Below are positions 53,001 to 62,058 of a stretch of 64,000 nt of DNA, piece by piece. Position 1 is the stretch's first letter. The number at the start of each line of letters is the position of its first letter. The DNA is taken from positions 372,001-436,000 of the forward strand of contig LDJB01000002.1 in the NCBI GenBank assembly GCA_001028815.1, written 5' to 3'. The DNA is from Peptococcaceae bacterium 1109 (lineage in GTDB: Bacteria; Bacillota; Limnochordia; Darwinibacteriales; Darwinibacteriaceae). The position numbers and the translations under genes were made by a program. The notes below the pieces were generated by a model that had not been told where the DNA came from, did not search any database, and worked only from the letters and a program-made list of their open reading frames with translations.

Positions 53001-53227
53001 GCAGCGGGGATAGTAACAGTAGTGCGGAACCAATGAACTTCATCTCTGCCGCCCCACGAGCCCCCAACCTGAAACTCTTTCCAGGCACTATCATCAAACT
53101 CTGGCAGGTGAGCATCTGCACAGTCTTCCGGCCAGTGTTTTAGGCTGTCTAGGTGAAGCTCTTCCTCATAGATGTGGCGCGCCAGATCCTTAATGTATTT
53201 TTGCGCTTTCTCAATGGTAAAGTACAT
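50078..53227 (-). CDS. Glycoside hydrolase family 38 alpha-mannosidase
   Basis: The 1049-residue cytosolic enzyme cleaves alpha-linked mannose with a Zn2+-dependent retaining mechanism. An N-terminal jelly-roll domain (1-230) is followed by the catalytic domain with zinc ligands His242 and Asp246 of GHSHIDVAWLW and the nucleophile Asp356 in WLPDVFGYS, then the mid and C-terminal beta domains. Length fits bacterial GH38. Start is ATG 53227 with AAGGAG 7 nt upstream; an upstream ORF extension to 53254 is not supported. The surrounding genes are polyamine and unknown functions rather than glycan operon members. Confidence 0.95.
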   Translation of the reverse strand: MYFTIEKAQKYIKDLARHIYEEELHLDSLKHWPEDCADAHLPEFDDSAWKEFQVGGSWGGRDEVHWFRTTVTIPAAWQGQKTALYLVVGSGDQGGLRGAESLAFVNGEPVQGIDANHPELLLRPEWVEAGQIKLAIKAWSGMQNELRWFRKAALVRINEDAEDFYFRAATVLAAIKVLPETDLNRVNLINALNKAINATDFRRPGSPEFYGSIAQANAGLKADLAALQEEAGKAPTIVAVGHSHIDVAWLWRLKHTREKSSRTFSTVDHLMEQYPEYQFLQSQPQLYDYIKEDYPEIYAKIKERVKDGRWELTGGMWVEADCNVTSGESLVRQFLLGQKFMEEEFGVRSRILWLPDVFGYSWALPQIIKKSGHEYFMTTKISWSQYNRPPYDTFMWRGIDGTEVLTHFITTTETPEPKFYTYNGVLNPQSAVYSWQHYQQKEINDELLFAFGYGDGGGGPTKEMIETGRRMQEIPGLPKVVFGKAEPFFARLAERVKGNPRLPLVDGELYLEYHRGTYTSQARTKRNNRLSEIMLHDVEFFNAFAMHKLEGYAYPQDEINRNWKTVLRNQFHDILPGSSITEVYQDSEAEYAQVLTSSEGHLRDALTALAAKVDLDGEKLVVFNSLSWARGGAVRLPWDDRLAGKAFIDDSGTALDCRVLETASDKILEVEVPEIPSLGYKAFRIVEKAAAKEGPTNPAESVRIDGNTIESPYYRIVLNKAGQITSLFDKEAGREVVPAGMAANVIEAFEDKPMNFDAWDIDIYYREKPYAVQYPAQWEVLESGPSRVVLAFEWQFLQSTIKQQMIVYANRRRIDFKTEVDWHEHQVLLKAAFPVAVRSTKATYEIQFGNVERPTHWNTSWDYAKFETVAHKWVDLSQRDYGVSLLNDCKYGHDVKDNVIRITLLKSGIEPDPNADQGHHEFTYSLLPHAGDWYAADTAREAYELNYPLRAAYADAPGGSLPSAESFIKVHGESAILETVKKSEADSSLILRFYEFGNRTCPVEVELSSEITSVHECNLLEEVEAPVPFSGRKFAFELKPYEIRTFKID

Positions 53228-53301
53228 GAACCCACTCCTTCCAGAGGTTCTCATTGGAGATCAATTCCATTGTAGAAATTCTTAACAAATGCCGGAAACC
53301 C

Positions 53302-53317
53302 TTTCCTCTTGAGGAAA
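53302..53317. repeat. Perfect palindrome upstream of the mannosidase gene
   Basis: TTTCCTCTTGAGGAAA (7-bp arms, 2-nt centre) lies 75 nt upstream of the GH38 start, after the potD terminator. It could be an operator. Confidence 0.4.
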
Positions 53318-53324
53318 TTTACAA

Positions 53325-53353
53325 ACAAGGCCAGGCTGTGGGCCTGGCCTTGT
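53325..53353 (-). terminator. Terminator-like hairpin after potD
   Basis: ACAAGGCCAGGC and GCCTGGCCTTGT form a 12-bp stem with a 5-nt loop. The following T content on the minus strand is only moderate (TTGTAAATTT). Confidence 0.7.
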
Positions 53354-53370
53354 AATGTCTCTTTGGTTGT

Positions 53371-54411
53371 CTAGTAAGCCTTAACTTCTGTCCAAATCCG
53401 ATCGTAGTCCCGTAAGACTTCCCCAAGGCTCACGAAGACTTCAGCATTCACCAAATCTTCTTCATCAGGATAAGCCGCCTTGTTGTTGAGGATCTCTGGA
53501 TCAAGCAGTTTGCGGGCCTCCGTGTGGGGAGTGGCGTACCCGGTATAATCTGCGTTACGGAAGGCGATTTCAGTGCGGCAGAGGAAGTCGATGAACTTCT
53601 CCGCGGCTTCCTTGTTCTTAGCACCCTTGGGGATAGCCATGCCGTCAAACCACAGGTTAGTACCTTCATCGGGAATGGCATAATCTAGGTCAGGGTTTTC
53701 ATCCATGGCATAGAGAGCCTCCCCAGACCACACCAGGGCCAAGGCAGCTTCCCCAGCTACCATCTTATCCTTGGCCTCATCAAGAGCATAGGCCAGCACC
53801 AGGGGCTTTTGCTGTTTTAAGAGCTCTGCTGCTTCATTCAGCTGATCCACATCAGTGGTGTTGATGGAGTATCCTAGCCTCAGCAGGGCTACACCAATGG
53901 CTTCCCGCTGGCTGTCCAGCATAATGATCTGCTTGCTGTACTTAGGGTTCCAGAGAATATCCCAGCTGTCTACAGGATCATCCACCATGGTGGTGTTGTA
54001 AAGAATGCCCACTGTACCCCACATGTAGGGTACAGAGTACTCGTTCTTGGGATCGTAATCCTGCCCCTTAAAACGGTCATCGATGTACTTGAAGTTAGGG
54101 ATATTGGCCAGGTTAATCTTCTCCAGCATCCCCTCGTCCCGCATGCGGGTGATCATGTAATCGGAGGGGAAGATCAGATCGTACTGACTGCCGCCGGACT
54201 TGATCTTCACGTACATGTCTTCGTTGGTGGCAAAGGTGTCGTATACGACTTTAATGCCTGTTTCCTTCTCAAACTCTCCAAGCACTGATTCGTCTATATA
54301 GTCGCCCCAGTTGTAGACGTAGAGGGTTTCCTTATTGCGACTGCACCCACTCAGAGTCAACACCAGCAGCATCAACGGTACCAATAATCCGAAAACCCTT
54401 TTCTTGCTCAT
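53371..54411 (-). CDS. potD: Spermidine/putrescine-binding lipoprotein
   Basis: PotD captures polyamines for the PotABC importer. The 346-residue lipoprotein has the lipobox LSGC (Cys23), then the conserved LYVYNWGDYIDESVLGEFE opening of the family and YDLIFPSDYMI. Its start and GGAGGG site lie inside the end of potC: the two genes overlap by 80 nt in different frames. Operon order is regulator-potA-potB-potC-potD. Confidence 0.95.
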   Translation of the reverse strand: MSKKRVFGLLVPLMLLVLTLSGCSRNKETLYVYNWGDYIDESVLGEFEKETGIKVVYDTFATNEDMYVKIKSGGSQYDLIFPSDYMITRMRDEGMLEKINLANIPNFKYIDDRFKGQDYDPKNEYSVPYMWGTVGILYNTTMVDDPVDSWDILWNPKYSKQIIMLDSQREAIGVALLRLGYSINTTDVDQLNEAAELLKQQKPLVLAYALDEAKDKMVAGEAALALVWSGEALYAMDENPDLDYAIPDEGTNLWFDGMAIPKGAKNKEAAEKFIDFLCRTEIAFRNADYTGYATPHTEARKLLDPEILNNKAAYPDEEDLVNAEVFVSLGEVLRDYDRIWTEVKAY

Positions 54412-55195
54412 TGTCCCTCCGTCCTTTCTTTTCTTCCCGGGCTTGCCGCAGGTTCACGATGAGGAGCAGCAGCAACACCGCGGTGAACATGATGGTGGAA
54501 AGTGCATTAAGTTTGGGGTTAATTCCCCGCCTTGCCATGGAGTACACCGTGATGGATAAGGTGGATACTCCAGAACCGGTGGTGAAAAAGCTTACCACGA
54601 AGTCGTCAATTGACAAGGTAAAGGCCAAAAGGAGCCCAGTGATCACTCCCGGCATGATTTCCGGAAGGATGACCCGCCAGAAGGCATACCAGGGTTCTGC
54701 CCCAAGGTCCAAGGCCGCCTCATAGAGATTGTTCTTGAGCTGCCTGAGTTTTGGCAGGACCGATAGGATCACGTACGGGATGTTAAAGGTAATGTGCGCA
54801 AGCAACAAGGTCAAGTAGCCAAACTGCACCTTGCTGAACACAAACAGGATCATCAAGGAAATCCCTGTTACAATCTCCGGATTGAGCACAGGAATGTAGG
54901 TGATGTTCATCACCAGCTTTTTCTGCCAGCCCCGGGAGTTATGGATTCCGATGGCTGCAGCTGTGCCGATCACAGTTGCAATCACCGCCGAGGTAATCCC
55001 AATCAGCAGCGTGGTGTAGAGGGAACTCATGATCACCCTGTCTTGGAACAGCTCCACATACCACTGGAGGGTAAACCCGCCCCACGTGCCCCGGGACCTA
55101 GATGCGTTAAATGACAGCACGATCAGCACGGCAATGGGTGCATACAAAAAGGCAAAGATGAGGTACACGTAAGTGCGCTGGAGGAATTTTACCAT
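54332..55195 (-). CDS. potC: Polyamine ABC transporter permease
   Basis: The 287-residue second permease has six helices and the ATPase-contact region EAALDLGAEPWYAFWRVILPEIMPGV. Family N-terminal YVYLIFAFLYAPIAVLIVLSFNASR is complete. The last ~27 residues (after NLRQAREEK) extend beyond the usual end and are encoded in the overlap with potD. GGAGGGAG precedes the ATG within the end of potB. Confidence 0.94.
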   Translation of the reverse strand: MVKFLQRTYVYLIFAFLYAPIAVLIVLSFNASRSRGTWGGFTLQWYVELFQDRVIMSSLYTTLLIGITSAVIATVIGTAAAIGIHNSRGWQKKLVMNITYIPVLNPEIVTGISLMILFVFSKVQFGYLTLLLAHITFNIPYVILSVLPKLRQLKNNLYEAALDLGAEPWYAFWRVILPEIMPGVITGLLLAFTLSIDDFVVSFFTTGSGVSTLSITVYSMARRGINPKLNALSTIMFTAVLLLLLIVNLRQAREEKKGRRDNEQEKGFRIIGTVDAAGVDSEWVQSQ

Positions 55196-56013
55196 AGCGT
55201 GGCTCCCTCCTCACTTTTCTCAAAGAAAGACATGACCGCCATGCTGATGAGAATCAAGATGATCATCACCATGGAGATAGCTGAGCCAAAGCCCCAATCC
55301 CCCACAACCAAGAACTGCTGTTCAATGAGGTTGCCCACCAAAGTATACTGGCCGCCTCCCAGAAGCCTGGAAATGACAAAGGTCGTTAAGGCCGGCATAA
55401 ACACCATGGTGATCCCGGAAACAACGCCGGGCAGGCTCAAGGGTAAGATTACTCGCATGAACACTACGAACTTGTTCGCGCCTAGATCGCTTGCAGCCTC
55501 AATTACTCCCTGGTCGATTTTACTCAACACTGAGTAGATGGGCAGAATCATAAAGGGCAAAAAGTTGTACACCATGCCTAAAACCACGGCATAATCGGTG
55601 TAGAGAATGTTTAGGGCCGGCAAGCCTATGCGAGTGAGAAGCTGGTTTAGAGCACCGTTACGCTCCAACAGGGTGAGCCAGGCGTAGGTCCGCAGCAAAA
55701 AGTTCATCCACATTGGAATCACAAACAGCAGCATGATGGTGCTCTTCCTGCTGAAGGCATTCCCCGCCATGACAAGGGCCACCGGGTAACCTAGAAGCAA
55801 GCAAATCACTGTACTGATCACCGCAAGCTTCAAGGAACGAGCTAATACCTTCAGGTAAATGGGCTGAAAGACCCGCTGAAAGTTGGCAAACGTGAGCTCT
55901 GCACCGTTAAAGCTTGTATGGGTAAAGGCATAGTAAACAACCAAGAACAACGGGACTACAATGAATAGGGCCATCCAGACCACGTATGGCAGCATTGCCT
56001 TTGAGCGAGTCAT
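55189..56013 (-). CDS. potB: Polyamine ABC transporter permease
   Basis: The 274-residue first permease has six helices and the contact region [26 protein letters not shown]. The start overlaps the stop of potA by 4 nt, and its own stop overlaps the potC start by 7 nt. Confidence 0.94.
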   Translation of the reverse strand: MTRSKAMLPYVVWMALFIVVPLFLVVYYAFTHTSFNGAELTFANFQRVFQPIYLKVLARSLKLAVISTVICLLLGYPVALVMAGNAFSRKSTIMLLFVIPMWMNFLLRTYAWLTLLERNGALNQLLTRIGLPALNILYTDYAVVLGMVYNFLPFMILPIYSVLSKIDQGVIEAASDLGANKFVVFMRVILPLSLPGVVSGITMVFMPALTTFVISRLLGGGQYTLVGNLIEQQFLVVGDWGFGSAISMVMIILILISMAVMSFFEKSEEGATLW

Positions 56014-57059
56014 CCTGCTGCCACCTTCTTCATGATGTGGATGTCCATGGGCGTGACGTACAGCCCTACCTCAGCTCCTGGCGGTTCCATCAAAGTGCTG
56101 TGGACAAGCCAGTCAATCCCCGCAGCTTCCACGATCATCTCGTAGTGCACGCCAATGAAGGTAACAGAGCGGACGATCCCTTGAAGCTTTGCCTCTTCTG
56201 GGGCCACCAGCTTGATGTCTTCAGGGCGGATTACCACGTCCACCGGTTCTTGCGGGGCAAAGCCACCGTCCACGCAGTCAAAGAACTGCCCGGCGAACTC
56301 CACCAGTTTGTCTTGGTGCATTATCCCATCCACGATATTGCTTTCCCCGATAAAACCTGCTACAAAGGCGTTTTTTGGCTCATTGTAGATATCTTCGGGA
56401 GTGCCGATCTGCTGGATCTCCCCGTCCTTCATCACCGCAATGGTGTCAGACATGGACAAGGCCTCTTCCTGGTCGTGGGTTACAAATAGGAAGGTGATCC
56501 CCAGCTGCTTCTGCATGTTCTTCAGTTCATGCTGCATTTCTTTGCGCAGCTTCAGGTCAAGAGCGGCCAAGGGCTCGTCCAACAGCAAGACTTCCGGTTC
56601 GTTTACGAGAGCTCGGGCAATTGCCACCCGCTGCTGCTGGCCGCCGCTGAGGGAGTCAACGGACCGCTTTTCATAGCCTGCCAGGCCCACGAGTTCCAGC
56701 ATCTTGCCAACCTTGGCCCTGATGGACTTCTCATCCATCTTCTTGATGCGCAAGCCGAAGGCGATGTTCTCAAACACGTTCATATGAGAAAAGAGGGCGT
56801 AGCGCTGAAAAACTGTATTCACTCGTCGTTTATACGGAGGAACTCCTGTGACATCTGTTCCTTCAAACAGAATCCTGCCAGTTGTCGGCTGTTCAAAACC
56901 CCCGATTAAGCGCAGAGTTGTGGTCTTGCCACAGCCGCTTGGGCCTAGGAGTGTCAAAAACTCATTGCGCCGTATATAGAGATCGATTCCTTTCAAAGCT
57001 GCTGTTCCGTCGTAGACCTTGGACACCCCGATCAAGTTAACCAACTGTTGATCTGTCAT
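56010..57059 (-). CDS. potA: Polyamine ABC transporter ATP-binding protein
   Basis: The 349-residue ATPase has Walker [10 protein letters not shown], signature [15 protein letters not shown], Walker [13 protein letters not shown] and a C-terminal TOBE regulatory domain (about 240-345). The four pot genes fit a standard PotABCD importer. AGGGGGAG precedes the ATG; the regulator gene is 20 nt upstream. Confidence 0.95.
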   Translation of the reverse strand: MTDQQLVNLIGVSKVYDGTAALKGIDLYIRRNEFLTLLGPSGCGKTTTLRLIGGFEQPTTGRILFEGTDVTGVPPYKRRVNTVFQRYALFSHMNVFENIAFGLRIKKMDEKSIRAKVGKMLELVGLAGYEKRSVDSLSGGQQQRVAIARALVNEPEVLLLDEPLAALDLKLRKEMQHELKNMQKQLGITFLFVTHDQEEALSMSDTIAVMKDGEIQQIGTPEDIYNEPKNAFVAGFIGESNIVDGIMHQDKLVEFAGQFFDCVDGGFAPQEPVDVVIRPEDIKLVAPEEAKLQGIVRSVTFIGVHYEMIVEAAGIDWLVHSTLMEPPGAEVGLYVTPMDIHIMKKVAAG

Positions 57060-57079
57060 TGAGCTCCCCCTTTCCAGTA

Positions 57080-57619
57080 CTAGAAACTAGGTGGGCTTGC
57101 CACCCATAGGACCTTCGCGGCTGTAGTGCCTGCATTAACAATGTAGTGTGAAGTAGAAGGCCTGAAATAGAACGATTCTCCCGAGCGGACCTTAAATTCT
57201 TCCGACCCGAGGTGCAGGATGATGCTCCCCCTGAGAACATAGCCAAACTCCTCCCCTTCATGGGGATCGTCTAGAGGAGTCCTGCCCCCAGCCTCGAGGA
57301 CAACCACAATGGGTTCCATAACGTTTTTCTGCGCATTAGGAATGATCCAGTGTATTTCCGAACCTGACTCTGCATCGGTTTTGACGAAGACGTCCTTTTT
57401 AGAGAACACGATCTTCTCTTCCACGTCGTCATTGAAGAAGTCCCGCAGATTAGTGCCTAGTGACTCAAGAATGTCAACTAGCGTTGCGATGGAAGGGGAA
57501 GTGAGTTCCCGCTCAACCTGGGAGATAAAGCCCTTTGTCAGTTCACACCGATCTGCCAATTCTTCCTGCGTGAGGTTGTGTTTCATGCGCAGTCTTCTGA
57601 TTTTCTCGCCGATTTTCAT
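57080..57619 (-). CDS. XRE-cupin transcriptional regulator (PuuR-like) of the pot operon
   Basis: The 179-residue regulator has an N-terminal helix-turn-helix (about 6-60, [21 protein letters not shown]) and a C-terminal cupin (about 98-175) that probably binds polyamine or a breakdown product. This domain pairing is typical of PuuR and other polyamine-linked regulators in front of pot operons. The position, first gene of the operon, supports autoregulation; a phased set of half-sites lies upstream. Confidence 0.92.
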   Translation of the reverse strand: MKIGEKIRRLRMKHNLTQEELADRCELTKGFISQVERELTSPSIATLVDILESLGTNLRDFFNDDVEEKIVFSKKDVFVKTDAESGSEIHWIIPNAQKNVMEPIVVVLEAGGRTPLDDPHEGEEFGYVLRGSIILHLGSEEFKVRSGESFYFRPSTSHYIVNAGTTAAKVLWVASPPSF

Positions 57620-57630
57620 AGTATACCCCT

Positions 57631-57669
57631 GTTTCCTAGTGCTAAACTATGAGTTTAGGAACACTAAAC
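57631..57669 (-). promoter_or_regulatory. Phased operator array upstream of the pot regulator
   Basis: Alternating half-sites lie exactly 11 bp apart on the plus-strand reading: GTTTCC (57631), CTAAAC (57642), GTTTAG (57653), CTAAAC (57664). The middle pair forms the perfect palindrome CTAAACTATGAGTTTAG (57642-57658). The array ends 12 nt before the regulator start, so it overlaps the presumed promoter or leader. It is the natural binding site for the XRE-cupin protein; the protein-DNA match is inferred. Confidence 0.75.
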
Positions 57670-57756
57670 AAGAGTATTCTAACCGCGCCCCCCCAGAATG
57701 TCAATAGAAAAAAGAGAAATTCTTGCCGCTAATGATCCTCTCGGGCAAAGACAAGC

Positions 57757-57795
57757 AAAAAGCCCCACCTGTCCCAGTTTGGAACAGGCAGGGCT
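57757..57795 (-). terminator. Intrinsic terminator after the aminotransferase gene
   Basis: AGCCC-ACCTGT and ACAGG-GGGCT arms form an interrupted stem (57761-57795), followed by TTTT on the minus strand. Confidence 0.85.
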
Positions 57796-57812
57796 GCGTT
57801 TGAATGGTGCTT

Positions 57813-58976
57813 TTATGAGGCACGGATCCCATGCGTTTCCCAGCGCTGAAACGCCTCCTCAAAGCGCTCCACCGGCAAGCAGAGGGAAATCCGGAAGTAG
57901 CCTTCACCGTATTGGCCGTACCCCACTCCTGGCGTGATAACCACACCCGTCTTTTCAAAGACTTCCTCGGCAAATTCAAGGGAAGTAAATCCCTGGGGTA
58001 CGGGGGCCCAGATATAGATGGTGGCCTTGGGGGGCACTACGTTCCATCCCAGTCCGTTGAGGCGGTTAACAACTACATCCCGCCGCTCCTGATAAGCCCT
58101 GATCACGTCCTGAGAGGGGGGCTCGCTCAGAGCAGCCATAGCCGCATATTGGATAGGCTGAAAGACTCCAGAGTCCAGGTTGGTCTTAAGGCGCCGGAGA
58201 GCACCCACTGCCTGGGCATTGCCCGCGGCCCACCCGATACGCCAGCCCGTCATGTTATAGGTCTTGGACAGGGAGTGAAACTCCACCGCCACATCCTTCG
58301 CCTCTGGTATTTCCAATATGCTGGGTGATAAATAACCGTCGAAGGTTATTTCTGAATAGGCCGCATCGTGGCAGAGGAGACAGCCGTATTCTTTGGCAAG
58401 TGCCACCGCCTTGGCAAAGAAATCCTTAGAAGCCACTGCAGCAGTGGGGTTGTTGGGGTAGTTAAGCCACATAAGCTTTGCCCGGCCTAGTACCTCATGG
58501 GGAATGGAATCCAGGTCAGGGAGAAAACCGTTCTCCTCCAGCAAAGGCATCTTGTACACTTCCCCACCGGCAAGGAGAGTGCCTGTGGTGTACACTGGAT
58601 ACCCTGGGTCGGGCACTAGGGCAATATCCCCTGGGTCCAAGAAACACAGGGGCAGGTTGGCAATGCCTTCTTTAGTGCCGATTAGAGTAGTCACTTCTGT
58701 GCCCGGGTCCAGTTCAACCCCAAAGCGCCTACAACACCACTCTGCCGCGGCTTTCCGGAACTCAAACAGCCCCGCGGAAGAAGGATAGCGGTGGTTCTTG
58801 GGCAGCCGGGCTTGCTCTGCGAGAGCCTCCACCACCCGAGTAGGGGTGGGCAAATCTGGGTCGCCAATTCCCAAACTGATGATGTTTAGGCCCTTTTTCT
58901 CTGCCTGGGCAATGCGCTCTTCAATTTGGGCAAAAAGGTACGGTGGCAGTGCGCGAACTCGGCGCGATTCCTGCAT
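57813..58976 (-). CDS. dapL: LL-diaminopimelate aminotransferase-like enzyme
   Basis: The 387-residue fold-type I PLP aminotransferase has the PLP lysine K238 in [16 protein letters not shown], the [10 protein letters not shown] segment and the C-terminal arginine in YFRISLCLP. Overall it resembles the DapL family, which makes LL-diaminopimelate directly from tetrahydrodipicolinate and is common in clostridia. Other aspartate-family aminotransferases cannot be excluded on motifs alone. GGAGGGGG precedes ATG. Divergent from the ZIP gene. Confidence 0.85.
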   Translation of the reverse strand: MQESRRVRALPPYLFAQIEERIAQAEKKGLNIISLGIGDPDLPTPTRVVEALAEQARLPKNHRYPSSAGLFEFRKAAAEWCCRRFGVELDPGTEVTTLIGTKEGIANLPLCFLDPGDIALVPDPGYPVYTTGTLLAGGEVYKMPLLEENGFLPDLDSIPHEVLGRAKLMWLNYPNNPTAAVASKDFFAKAVALAKEYGCLLCHDAAYSEITFDGYLSPSILEIPEAKDVAVEFHSLSKTYNMTGWRIGWAAGNAQAVGALRRLKTNLDSGVFQPIQYAAMAALSEPPSQDVIRAYQERRDVVVNRLNGLGWNVVPPKATIYIWAPVPQGFTSLEFAEEVFEKTGVVITPGVGYGQYGEGYFRISLCLPVERFEEAFQRWETHGIRAS

Positions 58977-59063
58977 AGAATCCCCCTCCGCAAATAAGTT
59001 TCTTTTAGTATACAGCCAATGGAGTTGATGCGCTACGCGTTTTTGAGTGCAGGGGGGGTTTGA

Positions 59064-59780
59064 ATGAACTATGTACTGCTGGTTAGCTGCGTTGGTACTC
59101 TCGCCGGGATGTTGGGCACGGGCATTGGTGGGTTGATCATTTTGCTTTTGGGTAAACCCCGCGGGGATACGCTCGGCTTTCTCTTGGCCTTTTCCGGCGG
59201 CGTTATGCTCGGGGTGGTCATTTCTGGCCTTCTCCCAGAATCCTTCCAGTTGGGGAGCGCTCTAACTGCTGCAGGTGGCACATACGCAGGCGTTTTTGCC
59301 ATGTTCGCCTTAAGCCGCCTTGCCTCCATCCCCCAAGCGGTCCGCATACGAGGGCCCCTCTTCCGTACAGGGTTCTTGATCGGCCTGGGCATAGCCATGC
59401 ACAACTTCCCAGAGGGGCTAGCCATTGGGACCGGCTATGCCGCCTCAGACAGTCTCGGGCTTGAACTTGCCGTTGCCCTCGCCTTGCACAACATCCCTGA
59501 AGGCATGGCCATGGCAGGCCCCCTTGCCGCGGAAATGTCCCCCGCTTGGGCATTCTTATGGACTACACTAGCGGGGCTCCCTATGGGGCTGGGCGCCTTG
59601 CTAGGGGCCTTGCTTGGCACCGTCTCAAGGGCAGCTTTGTCCTTTGCTTTGGGATGTGCCGGTGGGGCCATGCTGTATCTTGTCTTTCAAGAACTCCTGC
59701 CCCAATCTTATGGCTTGGGCTCTCCTAGGATTGCCTCCCTTGGCGCACTGTTTGGAATCATGGTAGGACTTTTGATGTAG
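59064..59780 (+). CDS. ZIP-family divalent metal transporter
   Basis: The 238-residue protein has eight helices and the ZIP metal-binding motifs HNFPEG and HNIPEG in helices 4 and 5. ZIP proteins import Zn2+, Fe2+ or Mn2+. The gap to the divergent aminotransferase gene is 87 bp; no metal regulator box is recognised. Confidence 0.93.
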   Translation: MNYVLLVSCVGTLAGMLGTGIGGLIILLLGKPRGDTLGFLLAFSGGVMLGVVISGLLPESFQLGSALTAAGGTYAGVFAMFALSRLASIPQAVRIRGPLFRTGFLIGLGIAMHNFPEGLAIGTGYAASDSLGLELAVALALHNIPEGMAMAGPLAAEMSPAWAFLWTTLAGLPMGLGALLGALLGTVSRAALSFALGCAGGAMLYLVFQELLPQSYGLGSPRIASLGALFGIMVGLLM

Positions 59781-59877
59781 CAATAGGGCGGCGGGCACCT
59801 CTCAGGAACAGGAAACGCCGACAAAAAGGCGAATCAAGTACTGAAGTAAAGGCGGTCGGCTGGAGAGGATGACATGC

Positions 59878-61314
59878 ATGATCAAATTTGGCACCGGCGG
59901 TTGGCGGGCAGTGATCGCTGAAGATTTTACTTTCAGCAACGTGCGCCGCGTCGCTAAGGGTGTGGCCCACTACCTAAGGGAAATCGGCCAAGCCCATAAG
60001 CCTGTGGTGATCGGCCATGACCTGCGGTTTTTATCAGGGCGGTTTGCACGGGCCTTTGCAGAGATATTAGTCCAGGAGCAAATACCCGTGTGGTTTATTG
60101 AGGACGTGGTGCCCACCCCCATGCTGATGTACGCTGTGGATCAGGAAGGCCTCGCCATGGGCATTATGATAACCGCTTCCCACAACCCACCGCAGTACAA
60201 CGGCATCAAGGTGATCGTGGAAGGGGGTAAAGATGCTCCCAAAGAGGTTACAGACCGCTTAGAGGAACTTATTGCGCCCATCCCGCCCCTGCAAGCTCCT
60301 GAGGAGAGATTCGAAGAGCTGGCTAGGGAGGGCAAGATCAAGCTTTATTCCAACAAGAACGCTTACATAGACTCTTTGTTGAGCCAAATTGATACCCAAG
60401 CCGTGCAAAAGCTCAACTTGAAAGTACTGTTTAACCCCATGTTCGGTGTGGCAAAGGACATTATGGCCATGTGCCTGGCCTCACTGCGCTGCTCTGTGGA
60501 TGTGATGAATGGGGGCCGTGATGCCATGTTCGGCCAAAGCGTCCCTTCTCCATCCCGAGACACCCTGCAAGATATGGAGTACCGCATGAAGCAGGGTAAG
60601 TACAACATTGGCATTGCCACCGATGGTGACTCAGATAGAATCGGCCTCTACGATGAACTGGGCAATTACATTGACGCCAACGAGATCTTGAAACTGCTCT
60701 ACTATTACTTGAAGAAATACCGCAATGAACGGGGCGGTATCGTTCGCAACCTCACCACCACGCACATCTTGGACCGCATTGCCCATGCCTTTGGGGAACC
60801 AGCCTTTGAGGTGCCCGTAGGCTTTAAGTACATTTCCCACAAGATGGATGAAGAGGACCTTCTCATGGGCGGTGAAAGCAGCGGCGGGCTAAAGATCAGG
60901 GGGCATGTCAATGGCAAAGACGGCATTCTAGCTGCCCTCCTTGCCGTTGAGATGCTGGCCAAGACGGGGAAAACCCTCAGCCAGCTGCTGGATGAGATCA
61001 ACCGCCAATTCGGCACCTTGTACTTCGATTCCATCAACATTCCCTATGAACCGGGAGAGCGGGCGCGCCTAGAGAACTTGCTGTTCCAAGAGAAGTACGT
61101 ACCCACCTTCCATAAAGAAATCAGCGAAGTGTCGTATATGGACGGCGTGAAGTTCTACTTTGCTGACGAGTGTTGGCTGTCCATCCGGTTTTCTGGCACT
61201 GAACCGATCCTTAGGATTTTCATGGAAGCGGAAGACAAAGCAGATGCTGAGCAGTTTAAGCAAGCTGTGCTCAGAGATGCACAATTACACTTGGAAGTGA
61301 GGAATGATGTCTAA
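59878..61314 (+). CDS. Phosphoglucomutase/phosphomannomutase family protein
   Basis: The 478-residue phosphohexomutase has the phosphoserine S101 in TASHNPP, the metal loop DGDSDR (about 249-254), the sugar loop GGESSGG and the phosphate-binding RFSGTEP near the C-terminus. It interconverts hexose 1- and 6-phosphates; the specific sugar is open. ATG at 59878 is preferred to 59869 because the GGAGAGG site is too close to the latter. It is directly followed by a nucleotidyltransferase gene (stop and ATG adjacent), so together they may supply an NDP-sugar. Confidence 0.94.
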   Translation: MIKFGTGGWRAVIAEDFTFSNVRRVAKGVAHYLREIGQAHKPVVIGHDLRFLSGRFARAFAEILVQEQIPVWFIEDVVPTPMLMYAVDQEGLAMGIMITASHNPPQYNGIKVIVEGGKDAPKEVTDRLEELIAPIPPLQAPEERFEELAREGKIKLYSNKNAYIDSLLSQIDTQAVQKLNLKVLFNPMFGVAKDIMAMCLASLRCSVDVMNGGRDAMFGQSVPSPSRDTLQDMEYRMKQGKYNIGIATDGDSDRIGLYDELGNYIDANEILKLLYYYLKKYRNERGGIVRNLTTTHILDRIAHAFGEPAFEVPVGFKYISHKMDEEDLLMGGESSGGLKIRGHVNGKDGILAALLAVEMLAKTGKTLSQLLDEINRQFGTLYFDSINIPYEPGERARLENLLFQEKYVPTFHKEISEVSYMDGVKFYFADECWLSIRFSGTEPILRIFMEAEDKADAEQFKQAVLRDAQLHLEVRNDV

Positions 61315-62058
61315 ATGCTCGGAGTCATTTTGGCAGCTGGAAAAGGTACAAGGCTGAAGAGCCTTGGTAAGAACATCCCCAAGGGCCTGATGGAAGTAGG
61401 GGGCAAGACCTGCCTGGAACACATTATGCTGGGCATGAAAGAAGCGGGCATAACCCGCTTTGGTATCGTGATTGGGCACTTAGGGGAGCAAATTCAGGAG
61501 CGGTTCGGATCTGGAGAAGGCTTGGGTGTAGAGATCACGTATCTCGTGCAAGACTTGTCTGTCTACGGCACAGCTCGCGCCGCGATGCTCGCGCGGGACC
61601 TTGCCGGTGATGAACCCATCATGGTCTCATACGGAGATATTATCGTGCATCCTGACAACTACCCGGCCTTGGCCGCCCGGTCCGAAGGGGGCAAATACCC
61701 CACCAACTCGGTGAACTGGGTAGAGGACCCTTATGCGGGCGCGGCAGTCTACCTCAGGCCTGATGATACGGTGGAGCGCATTGAAGAAAAACCTCCTAAA
61801 GGGACGTCCACCACTAACTGGAACAACTCAGGCATCTATGTATATCCCCCCATCGTCTTCGACTACATCGACCGGATTGAGCAATCTGCCCGGGGAGAAT
61901 ACGAACTGAGCAATGCGCTGCGCCTCATGGTGGAGGATGGCCTAGAAGTGCGTTCCCATAAGATCTTTGGGTACTGGCGGGATATCGGCCGCCCAGAAGA
62001 CTTGGAAGCCATCAATGAACTGTTGGCCAAGGAAGGGCAAAGCCAGAAAGGCAATTAG
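61315..62058 (+). CDS. Sugar-phosphate nucleotidyltransferase
   Basis: The 247-residue enzyme has the nucleotide-binding signature VILAAGKGTRL with KNIPKGLMEVGGK and the Asp in SYGDIIVH that coordinates the metal. It lacks the C-terminal left-handed beta-helix of GlmU/RmlA-type long forms. It would charge the sugar phosphate from the preceding mutase to an NDP-sugar; UTP, CTP or dTTP cannot be distinguished. It ends with TTAG shared with the convergent NUDIX gene. Confidence 0.9.
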   Translation: MLGVILAAGKGTRLKSLGKNIPKGLMEVGGKTCLEHIMLGMKEAGITRFGIVIGHLGEQIQERFGSGEGLGVEITYLVQDLSVYGTARAAMLARDLAGDEPIMVSYGDIIVHPDNYPALAARSEGGKYPTNSVNWVEDPYAGAAVYLRPDDTVERIEEKPPKGTSTTNWNNSGIYVYPPIVFDYIDRIEQSARGEYELSNALRLMVEDGLEVRSHKIFGYWRDIGRPEDLEAINELLAKEGQSQKGN

